Assembly (NCBI GenBank): GCA_937925455.1
Contig: CALEWF010000163.1
Coordinates: 1 to 6,652, forward strand
Source: an uncultured Flavobacteriales bacterium
GTDB lineage: Bacteria; Bacteroidota; Bacteroidia; CAIKAF01
Length of the DNA: 6,652 bases
Direction: 5' to 3'
The translations under genes were made by a program, and so were the position numbers. Positions 1 to 5,336 of this stretch are shown here, piece after piece (the stretch's first letter is position 1; every line of letters begins with the position of its first letter). The notes under the pieces were generated by a model that saw only the letters and a program-made list of their open reading frames with translations, was not told the DNA's origin and made no database searches.

Positions 1-1
1 G

Positions 2-88
2 GTTGAACCCAGGTGGTTACTCCATATAATCGGCTTTAATACAGAAATGAAAATGAATTTGCATTATATTCGGTTTTTTATTGCATAA
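2..88 (+). CDS. Possible 3' end of a gene truncated by the window edge
   Basis: The frame beginning at position 2 is open from the window edge to a TAA at 86-88 and would encode 28 C-terminal residues, including WLLHIIGFNTEMKMNLHYIR. The composition is protein-like (aromatic and hydrophobic, with a basic patch), and a perfect 13-bp hairpin begins 14 nt after the stop, as expected behind a gene end. However, 28 open codons can easily occur by chance and no family can be named. The upstream sequence is needed to decide. This is a suggestion rather than a firm gene call. Confidence 0.35.
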   Translation, partial: VEPRWLLHIIGFNTEMKMNLHYIRFFIA

Positions 89-102
89 TTAGGGATAAAT
101 CA

Positions 103-136
103 AAACCTATAAGGTATTTGAAGACCTTATAGGTTT
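103..136. terminator. 13-bp perfect inverted repeat, possible terminator
   Basis: The arm AAACCTATAAGGT (103-115) is exactly complementary to ACCTTATAGGTTT (124-136) across an 8-nt loop, ATTTGAAG. The sequence shows the hairpin directly. A terminator role is inferred from its place just after the possible gene end at 88. On the plus strand the 3' arm ends in TTT but is followed by GAAAAAAC, not a T tract. On the minus strand the stem is followed by a mixed T-rich run (TTTGATTTATCC). Neither side is a textbook intrinsic terminator, so it may also be a processing site or a weak bidirectional terminator. Confidence 0.5.
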
Positions 137-159
137 GAAAAAACATCTCAACTTCAAAT

Positions 160-304
160 CTGCTGCGGATGGCAGTGGAAAGCCCGCAGGGGCGAAGCCC
201 ACAGGGCACGGGGTAGCGGGGCTGAGGGCACGAAGACACCGCTACCCCGATGCCATGTGTGGCTGAGCCCTGAGGACTTGGAACGTACAGCCGCTTTAAG
301 CAGC
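160..304 (+). ncRNA. Candidate GC-rich structured RNA element
   Basis: This noncoding block stands out from the AT-rich surroundings: 64 of the 90 bases at 181-270 are G or C. It folds into a long hairpin with 27 base pairs. Bases 190-193 pair with 267-270, then a symmetrical GA/GA internal loop (194-195 against 265-266), 196-199 with 261-264, a bulged T260, 200-203 with 256-259, a G204/A255 mismatch, 205-208 with 251-254, a bulged A250, and finally an 11-bp stem, 209-219 with 239-249, closing a 19-nt loop. An outer stem is possible: CTGC 160-163 with GCAG 300-303, and GCGG 165-168 with CCGC 291-294. The segments left between the stems (about 169-181 and 279-290) would form a junction. From memory, similar GC-rich intergenic elements recur in Bacteroidetes genomes, and Flavo-1 is a named abundant RNA in that phylum. 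I cannot confirm membership. The strand is uncertain because a hairpin folds on both strands. The plus strand is chosen because the pyrD promoter lies downstream and a gene may end upstream. Confidence 0.45.
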
Positions 305-337
305 CTAATATAAATACGCTAATGACGATTTTGAGTT

Positions 338-345
338 TATCTTTG
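338..345 (+). promoter_or_regulatory. Bacteroidetes -7 promoter element for pyrD
   Basis: TATCTTTG matches the Bacteroidetes -7 consensus TAnnTTTG exactly and lies 19 nt before the pyrD ATG. Transcription would then start near 350-353, giving a very short leader. No clear TTG-type -33 element sits at the usual 19-21 nt upstream (around 314-318), so the promoter may be weak or may depend on other factors. The box lies just downstream of the GC-rich structured block, so that block would not be part of a pyrD leader transcribed from this site. Confidence 0.6.
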
Positions 346-364
346 CAGATTAGATGAACAGTAT

Positions 365-1402
365 ATGTATGCACTGATACGCCCTTTACTTTTTGCCATG
401 CAGGCTGAAAAGGCTCATTATTTTACATTTCGACTCATTAAATTTATTGCGAGGATTCCTGGTATGAAGGCCTTTCTTCATGCCTTATATAATCCAACTC
501 GCCCCGGAGATCAGGTTCAATTATTTGGTTTGAACTTTCCAAACCGAGTTGGGTTGGCTGCCGGCTTTGATAAAGATGCAAAACTTTTTGAAGAATTGGC
601 GTGTTTTGGATTCGGGTTTATAGAAATAGGTACCATTACACCCCGTCCGCAATCAGGTAATCCGCAACCGCGATTATTCCGATTGTTAAAAGACCAGGCT
701 ATCATTAATCGCATGGGATTTAATAACGAAGGAATGGCAGCGGCTGCTTATCGGCTCAGTAAACGAAAAAATAAATCGGTGATTATTGGAGGAAACATTG
801 GAAAAAATAAGCTTACGCCTAATGAAGAAGCGACCTCTGATTATATCAAAGTATTTGACGAATTGTATCCTTATGTAGATTATTTTGTGGTGAATGTGAG
901 TTCGCCCAATACTCCTGGACTACGTGAATTGCAGGAAAAAGAACCTTTGACCAAATTATTACATACTTTACAACAGCTTAATAATAGTAAACCTTTGAGA
1001 AAACCATTGCTTTTAAAAATTGCTCCTGACCTTAGCCATCAGCAGCTGGACGATATTGTTGATATTGCTTTTGCCTGTAAGCTGGATGGTATAATAGCCA
1101 CGAATACCACCATTTGCCGCGAAGGATTACAAACACCGGCCAACGAGTTGCAAGCGATAGGTCCCGGAGGCCTGAGTGGTAAACCATTAACCCGTCGTTC
1201 AACAGAAGTCATTCGTTACATAGTTCAAAAATCTGAAGGAAAAATTCCTGTGATAGGGGTAGGAGGCATTATGAATGGAAATGATGCATTGGAAAAAATT
1301 CATGCAGGGGCATCGTTGATACAGGTTTATACAGGTTTTGTGTATAGAGGACCCTCTTTAATTCGTGAAGCGGTAGAAACTATTCGAAATCATAAAAAAT
1401 AG
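365..1402 (+). CDS. pyrD: Dihydroorotate dehydrogenase (quinone), class 2
   Basis: This 345-aa protein is a class 2 dihydroorotate dehydrogenase. The family oxidises dihydroorotate to orotate in pyrimidine synthesis, passing electrons through FMN to membrane quinone (menaquinone is usual in this phylum). The N-terminus MYALIRPLLFAMQAEKAH is the short helical membrane-contacting extension that separates class 2 from cytosolic class 1 enzymes, and it also fixes the start codon. Barrel motifs follow in order: GLAAGFDK (63-70), EIGTITPRPQSGNPQPR (87-103), INRMGFNN (114-121), NVSSPNTPGLR (177-187) whose second serine, Ser180, matches the catalytic Ser175 of E. coli PyrD, TNTT near residue 247, GPGGLSG near 266, and a C-terminal GVGGI phosphate-binding segment. 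Length is normal for the class and no key residue is missing. A TAnnTTTG box lies 19 nt upstream. The HMG-CoA lyase-like gene starts 12 nt after the stop in the same frame, suggesting co-transcription, though the pathways are unrelated. Confidence 0.96.
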   Translation: MYALIRPLLFAMQAEKAHYFTFRLIKFIARIPGMKAFLHALYNPTRPGDQVQLFGLNFPNRVGLAAGFDKDAKLFEELACFGFGFIEIGTITPRPQSGNPQPRLFRLLKDQAIINRMGFNNEGMAAAAYRLSKRKNKSVIIGGNIGKNKLTPNEEATSDYIKVFDELYPYVDYFVVNVSSPNTPGLRELQEKEPLTKLLHTLQQLNNSKPLRKPLLLKIAPDLSHQQLDDIVDIAFACKLDGIIATNTTICREGLQTPANELQAIGPGGLSGKPLTRRSTEVIRYIVQKSEGKIPVIGVGGIMNGNDALEKIHAGASLIQVYTGFVYRGPSLIREAVETIRNHKK

Positions 1403-1414
1403 TATTTTAGAGCC

Positions 1415-2275
1415 GTGGCTGAAAAAGTTATCATAACTGAATGTCCCCGCGATGCCATGCAGGGGATTCCTCAATTTATTGCAACAGACGATAAAGTGCG
1501 TTACATCAATGCCTTGCTTAAAGCAGGATTTGATTACTTAGACTTTGGAAGCTTTGTAAGCCCTAAAGTGATGCCCCAAATGGCTGATACAGATGAAGTA
1601 GTGCAACGCATTGACTGGCAACATAGCAATTCTAAATTATTAGCCATTATAGGAAATCTAAAAGGAGCTGAGCGTGCTGAATTATATCCTCAAATACGTG
1701 TTTTGGGTTTCCCTTTTTCGGTATCTCCTACTTTTTTACAACGAAATATCAATGCAACTTTAGCTGATACCGTTTTACGGATTGGCGAAATTAAGGATGT
1801 TTGCGATCGTTCCAACAAAGACTTGGTGATATATATTTCCATGGCTTTTGGGAATCCGTATGGAGATGATTGGAACACCGAAATAGTTGGAGAATGGGTG
1901 GAACGTTTAGCCTGGATTGGTATTCGTAAAATTGCACTTTCTGATACCATTGGTACTGCCAATCCGGAAACCATAGATTATATATTTTCATACGTCATCC
2001 CTCAATTTCCAGAAGTGGAATTTGGAGCCCATTTTCATACAACCTCATCCAACTGGAAAGCAAATATAGATGCTGCATACCGGGCAGGCTGCCGTAAGTT
2101 TGATGCAGCGGTGAGAGGTTATGGGGGATGCCCTATGGCCAAAGACGACCTTACCGGTAATTTACCTACAGAAAACCTCCTTGCTTACCTGGATGAGATT
2201 GGAGCCAGTCATTCGGTGCAAAAACAAGCTTTTCAGGATGCTTATTTATTGGCAGCCGAAGTTTTTCCACATTAA
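1415..2275 (+). CDS. Hydroxymethylglutaryl-CoA lyase-like protein
   Basis: This 286-aa protein belongs to the HMGL/DRE-TIM metallolyase family. The characterised members cleave HMG-CoA to acetyl-CoA and acetoacetate, the last step of leucine breakdown, using a divalent metal. Visible motifs are ECPRDAMQG (9-17, with the conserved Arg12-Asp13), SFVSPKVMPQMAD (46-58), LSDTIGTANP, the metal-binding His206-x-His208, and GGCP with Cys239. The spacing from the two histidines to the cysteine (33 and 31) equals that of human HMG-CoA lyase (H233, H235, C266). It differs from the classical enzyme in having RDA for RDG, Asp43 where the motif before SFVSP usually has Glu, and a TGN loop one residue longer after the cysteine. 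The start is a GTG: it is the first start codon after the pyrD stop in this frame, and no other start codon precedes the essential ECPRD motif. The gene sits 12 nt downstream of pyrD, probably in the same transcript. The fold is certain; substrate identity is likely but not proved by sequence. Confidence 0.88.
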   Translation: MAEKVIITECPRDAMQGIPQFIATDDKVRYINALLKAGFDYLDFGSFVSPKVMPQMADTDEVVQRIDWQHSNSKLLAIIGNLKGAERAELYPQIRVLGFPFSVSPTFLQRNINATLADTVLRIGEIKDVCDRSNKDLVIYISMAFGNPYGDDWNTEIVGEWVERLAWIGIRKIALSDTIGTANPETIDYIFSYVIPQFPEVEFGAHFHTTSSNWKANIDAAYRAGCRKFDAAVRGYGGCPMAKDDLTGNLPTENLLAYLDEIGASHSVQKQAFQDAYLLAAEVFPH

Positions 2276-2287
2276 TTTTACTTTTGC

Positions 2288-2318
2288 TTTGGCACAAATT
2301 GAAATTTTACTAATTTCG
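2288..2318 (+). promoter_or_regulatory. Promoter of rpmB (-33/-7)
   Basis: TTTG (2288-2291) and TAATTTCG (2311-2318) are separated by 19 nt, which fits the Bacteroidetes promoter arrangement TTTG-N19-TAnnTTTG with one mismatch in the -7 box. The predicted start near 2325 leaves a leader of about 14 nt before the rpmB ATG at 2339. A second exact -7 match, TACTTTTG at 2279-2286, lies just after the stop of the preceding gene but lacks a well-placed -33 element. It could be an alternative start. Either site would give rpmB its own transcript, independent of pyrD. Confidence 0.6.
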
Positions 2319-2338
2319 CACTCCCAATACGTACTGAT

Positions 2339-2575
2339 ATGTCAAAAGTTTGCCAGATAACAGGAAAGAGAGCCATGACCGGTAATAAGGTTTCTCATTC
2401 AAACCGTAAAACCAAAAGAACCTTTGAACCCAATTTGTTTAAAAAGCGTTTTTACTTAGAAAGTGAAAACCGTTGGATTACCTTAAAGGTTTCTGCCAAA
2501 GGCATTCGTACCATTAGCAAAATCGGTTTGGAAGAAGCCATAGTTCGAGCTTACGAAAAAGGATATATTGATTAA
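2339..2575 (+). CDS. rpmB: 50S ribosomal protein L28
   Basis: This 78-aa basic protein is ribosomal protein L28 (bL28) of the large subunit. It starts MSKVCQITGKRAMTGNKVSH, close to the E. coli opening [20 protein letters not shown], and continues with the family signatures KRTFEPNL, KRFYLESENRWITLKVSAKG and IRTISKIG. It has the normal full length. Only Cys5 is present, so it is the zinc-free type without paired CxxC motifs. A promoter lies directly upstream and an intrinsic terminator 30 nt downstream, so it appears to be a single-gene transcript. In Bacteroidetes genomes I know, rpmB is usually followed by rpmG (L33) and a small DUF4295 protein. Neither is found here. Confidence 0.97.
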   Translation: MSKVCQITGKRAMTGNKVSHSNRKTKRTFEPNLFKKRFYLESENRWITLKVSAKGIRTISKIGLEEAIVRAYEKGYID

Positions 2576-2604
2576 GCTGTTGTAGTTAAAATAATATTCA
2601 GTTC

Positions 2605-2640
2605 AAAAACGTTGCACTTTCTGCAGCGTTTTTTCTTTTT
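2605..2640 (+). terminator. Intrinsic terminator of rpmB
   Basis: Bases 2605-2616 (AAAAACGTTGCA) pair with 2622-2633 (TGCAGCGTTTTT) across the 5-nt loop CTTTC. The stem has twelve base pairs with a single G-U wobble (T2612-G2626). The 3' arm runs into a T-rich tail that continues to 2640. This is a classic rho-independent terminator. It begins 30 nt after the rpmB stop, and its T tract ends only about 6 nt before the ATG of the M1 peptidase gene. Confidence 0.85.
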
Positions 2641-2646
2641 TATACT

Positions 2647-4290
2647 ATGAGAATATTACTTTTTACAATAGTTTTAGCTTTATTTTTTAATTTAATTCAA
2701 CTGAATGCACAGCCCTTTCTAAGGGCAGATAGTTTACGGGGGGCTCTGCGTACTGAACGAACTTGCTATGATGTAACTTATTATGATTTGAAGCTACAAT
2801 TTGATTTGCCCAATCGGAAGATTCAGGGAAGCAATGTTATTCATGCAGTTAAAACCGAAGAATCTGCCCGATTACAAATTGATTTATTTGAAGAACTTAC
2901 TATCCATAAAATTTTAGATTTTTTAGGCAATAGCCTGAACTTTGTACGTGAGGGGAGTGCCGTTTTCGTTGAATTTCCAAAGGATATAAAAATTGGTGAG
3001 AGATTTTGGTTGGAGGTGTTTTACAGCGGTTCACCACGAATAGCTGAGATGCCTCCTTGGGACGGTGGATTTGTGTGGTCTAAAGATACCTATGGTATCG
3101 ATTGGGTGGGGGTAGCCTGCGAAGGGATTGGCGCCAGTTTGTGGTGGCCTAACAAAGATCATCTAAGTGATGAGCCGGATAGTATGCGTATGGCATTTAC
3201 AGTTCCCTCAAATCTAAAAGCTATATCAAACGGTCAGCAGGTTGCCGTATTGCCTGGTAATAATTATACTACGTATGTGTGGAAAGTTACCTATCCTATT
3301 AACAATTATAACGTAACCTTTTACATTGGCGATTATGTAAACTGGAGTGATACCTATGAAGGGAAAGAAGTCCCTTTTACGTTGAATTACTATGTGTTGA
3401 AAGGCAACCTTGAAAAATCAAAAAATCACTTTCAGCAGGTTAAACCAATGCTGGAATGCTATGAGAAATTTCTCGGTCCCTATCCGTTTCCCCGCGACGG
3501 CTTTGCCTTGGTAGAAGCACCTTACCTGGGTATGGAACACCAGAGCGCCATCGCTTACGGAAATAAATACAAACCCGGATACGATGGTATGGACTTTTCC
3601 ATGTTGGGGCTCACATTCGATTACATCATTATTCATGAAGCTGGGCATGAATATTGGGGGAATAGTGTGAGTATGAAAGATATTGCGGATATGTGGATAC
3701 ACGAAGGGTTTTGTACATACAGCGAAGTGATTTATGTGGAATGCATGTACGGTGCTGACATCGCACTCAAATATGCGAATTCATGGAAATACAGGGTAAT
3801 GAATGATAAGCCGGTGATTGGTCCTTATCATGTAAATTACAAAGGTTCTACCGATATGTACTATAAGGGTGCATTGATGTTGCACACCTTGCGATGGTTG
3901 GTAAATGATGACGAGCTTTGGTGGAATTGCCTTCGCACCATTCAAAAGGATTTTCGGTTTAAAACCACCGATACGCAAGAACTTGTGGCGTACATCAACA
4001 ACAAACTTAAGAATGATTATACTTGGCTGTTTGACCAGTACCTTAAAAAAGCAAATCCGCCCGTGTTGGATATTCGCTTTAAAAAGAAAGGACAAGGAAC
4101 CTTGGTTGCTTGCAAGTGGGACATGGCCGTACCTGATTTTCAACTTCCGGTATCATTGTTAGACGAAGCAGGCAAAGCATATAAAATACCTTGTAAATCG
4201 GGTGTATTACAGGAAACTTATGTATCGGTTCCCATTACATCACTTCGCATTGATGAATATCATGCGTATTTTATCCAAAAACATGAATAA
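2647..4290 (+). CDS. Secreted M1 family zinc metallopeptidase
   Basis: This 547-aa protein is an M1 (aminopeptidase N / leukotriene A4 hydrolase type) peptidase, expected to trim N-terminal residues from peptides outside the cytoplasm. Residues 1 to about 21 form a signal peptide (MRIL, hydrophobic core, then LNAQ), and this supports the chosen start. The N-terminal beta domain carries the PPWDGGFVW and GASLWWPNKDHLSDEPD blocks. The catalytic domain has GMEHQS (295-300, a variant of the GAMEN exopeptidase motif), HEAGH (330-334) and the third zinc ligand Glu353 exactly 18 residues after His334. The transition-state tyrosine is probably Tyr405 in MYYKGA. A C-terminal beta-sandwich follows (about 470-547). 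There is no long helical fourth domain, so it is much shorter than the roughly 870-aa E. coli PepN. No key residue is missing. There is no Shine-Dalgarno. The start lies directly after the rpmB terminator, and the 3' end overlaps the next gene by 8 bp. Substrate preference cannot be read from sequence. Confidence 0.94.
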   Translation: MRILLFTIVLALFFNLIQLNAQPFLRADSLRGALRTERTCYDVTYYDLKLQFDLPNRKIQGSNVIHAVKTEESARLQIDLFEELTIHKILDFLGNSLNFVREGSAVFVEFPKDIKIGERFWLEVFYSGSPRIAEMPPWDGGFVWSKDTYGIDWVGVACEGIGASLWWPNKDHLSDEPDSMRMAFTVPSNLKAISNGQQVAVLPGNNYTTYVWKVTYPINNYNVTFYIGDYVNWSDTYEGKEVPFTLNYYVLKGNLEKSKNHFQQVKPMLECYEKFLGPYPFPRDGFALVEAPYLGMEHQSAIAYGNKYKPGYDGMDFSMLGLTFDYIIIHEAGHEYWGNSVSMKDIADMWIHEGFCTYSEVIYVECMYGADIALKYANSWKYRVMNDKPVIGPYHVNYKGSTDMYYKGALMLHTLRWLVNDDELWWNCLRTIQKDFRFKTTDTQELVAYINNKLKNDYTWLFDQYLKKANPPVLDIRFKKKGQGTLVACKWDMAVPDFQLPVSLLDEAGKAYKIPCKSGVLQETYVSVPITSLRIDEYHAYFIQKHE

Positions 4291-4831
4291 AAAATACAAT
4301 GCTGTTTTAATTTTTTCTTTGATTACTGCTGCACTTATACAAGCACAGCCTATACCTTGTAAGGTGGAAATCAGAGCAGAAAGTGAACAAGATGTTCGCT
4401 GGGCATATTCTGATTATGGCAAACTTACATATAGCATTTATTCAGGTATTCTGCGATTTGAGATAAATACCTGGTTGCTGAGTGAGCGAATGAATAATAT
4501 TCCGGATTTGTATCGGCAGGAAGTGTTATTCCCTGCGGATAGTTCAGTGATTCGCGTATGGGCCATCGTTCCTGAAGATCAGCTAAAACCACAAGGCACA
4601 ATGTTTGATTATACTCAAAAGACCATTCCTGGTTATGTACGTTGGGGGACCTTGGAACAGTCAGTAATGATTGATTATACCTTGTTGTTTAATCAGGGTA
4701 TTGATTTAACTTTACAATTTTCTCAATCTTCGGATGAACGATTGCCCTTGCTTGGCTTAGGGAATCGGTTTAAACCGACTAACCTGAATATCTTTGTGAA
4801 GCAGGCAGTGATAAACAGAAATCCTGATTAG
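4283..4831 (+). CDS. Small secreted protein of unknown function
   Basis: I do not recognise this 182-aa protein. It opens with a clear signal peptide, MNKKYNAVLIFSLITAALIQAQ: basic start, hydrophobic core, then an AQ-type signal peptidase I site. No lipobox is seen, so it is probably periplasmic or secreted rather than a lipoprotein. The mature part (about 160 aa, one cysteine) alternates polar and hydrophobic residues, suggesting a beta-rich fold. Its size and layout faintly recall YceI-like barrel proteins, but no YceI signature is convincing and I do not assign it. The ATG at 4283 is preferred because it places the signal peptide at the terminus. In-frame ATGs at 4202 and 4262 would add residues inside the peptidase gene. 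The 8-bp overlap with the M1 gene suggests translational coupling and a shared extracytoplasmic location. Confidence 0.75.
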   Translation: MNKKYNAVLIFSLITAALIQAQPIPCKVEIRAESEQDVRWAYSDYGKLTYSIYSGILRFEINTWLLSERMNNIPDLYRQEVLFPADSSVIRVWAIVPEDQLKPQGTMFDYTQKTIPGYVRWGTLEQSVMIDYTLLFNQGIDLTLQFSQSSDERLPLLGLGNRFKPTNLNIFVKQAVINRNPD

Positions 4832-4834
4832 TTG

Positions 4835-4867
4835 TTGAATTATAACGATTACAAATTTTTACTTTTA
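4835..4867 (+). promoter_or_regulatory. Possible weak promoter of the FabZ-like gene
   Basis: TACTTTTA (4860-4867) resembles the -7 consensus TAnnTTTG with one mismatch at the last base. A TTG at 4835-4837 lies 22 nt upstream, slightly longer than the usual 19-21. The ATG follows after only four bases, so a transcript starting here would be almost leaderless or would begin inside the gene. Co-transcription with the upstream gene is equally possible. Confidence 0.25.
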
Positions 4868-4871
4868 CACT

Positions 4872-5336
4872 ATGATTGCCACATCGGTAGAACAAAATAT
4901 TTTGGATTGTATTCCACACCAACCTCCTTTCCGGTTTATTGATGATATCTTGTCCATTGACGAAGAGCATGTAACGGGAAGTTATCGATTTAAACCAGAT
5001 GAAGTTTTTTACAAAGGGCATTTCCCCGGTAATCCGATTACGCCCGGCGTAATTCTTACCGAGTGCATGGCTCAGATTGGGTTGGTGGCTATGGGTATCT
5101 ACTTATACGGCGCCACTCCTGAAATTATGAAACACCTGAAAGTGTTTTTTACCGGTTCAGACGTAAGTTTTTATCGCATGGTACTGCCCGGTGAACGGGT
5201 AATTGTGCATTCTACAAAACTTTTCTTTCGCTTAAAACGCCTCAAGTGTGAAGTGAAAATGGAAACAGAATCCGGGGAATTGATTTGTTCCGGTATTCTT
5301 AGTGGTATGTTTATTGACCAGCGCGAAAAACGTTAA
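4872..5336 (+). CDS. FabZ-like 3-hydroxyacyl-ACP dehydratase (hot-dog fold)
   Basis: This 154-aa protein has the single hot-dog domain of FabZ-type dehydratases, which remove water from 3-hydroxyacyl-ACP during fatty-acid elongation. The opening IPHQPPFRFID (14-24) matches the FabZ IPHRxPFLxxD segment. The active site is GHFPGNPITPGVILTECMAQ (49-68), with His50 and Glu64 spaced 14 apart as in P. aeruginosa FabZ (His49, Glu63). Length fits the family. In Bacteroidetes the housekeeping fabZ is normally fused to lpxC, so a free-standing copy is more likely an additional paralogue, possibly serving a specialised acyl chain or polyene pathway; that part is inference. No ACP, ketosynthase or other chain-elongation gene is nearby. 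The start is 40 nt after the preceding stop. The 3' end overlaps lysA on the other strand by 4 bp. Confidence 0.85.
   Translation: MIATSVEQNILDCIPHQPPFRFIDDILSIDEEHVTGSYRFKPDEVFYKGHFPGNPITPGVILTECMAQIGLVAMGIYLYGATPEIMKHLKVFFTGSDVSFYRMVLPGERVIVHSTKLFFRLKRLKCEVKMETESGELICSGILSGMFIDQREKR

Noticed and set aside
78..374. 98-codon minus-strand open frame across the GC-rich block
   Set aside because: It exists mainly because GC-rich structured DNA lacks stop codons. Its translation shows no family features, and it covers the hairpin, the structured element and the pyrD promoter.
2121..2360. 79-codon plus-strand frame overlapping the end of the lyase gene and rpmB start
   Set aside because: It overlaps two well-supported genes in another frame, runs across the rpmB promoter, and its translation looks like frame-shifted lyase sequence.
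3418..4162. Out-of-frame open frames on both strands inside the M1 peptidase gene
   Set aside because: The M1 frame carries all catalytic motifs through this stretch; the others have no recognisable features and are shadows.
4202..4282. Earlier in-frame starts (4202, 4262) for the small secreted protein
   Set aside because: They would place up to 27 residues before a well-formed signal peptide and extend the overlap with the peptidase gene. The 4262 start cannot be fully excluded but is less likely.
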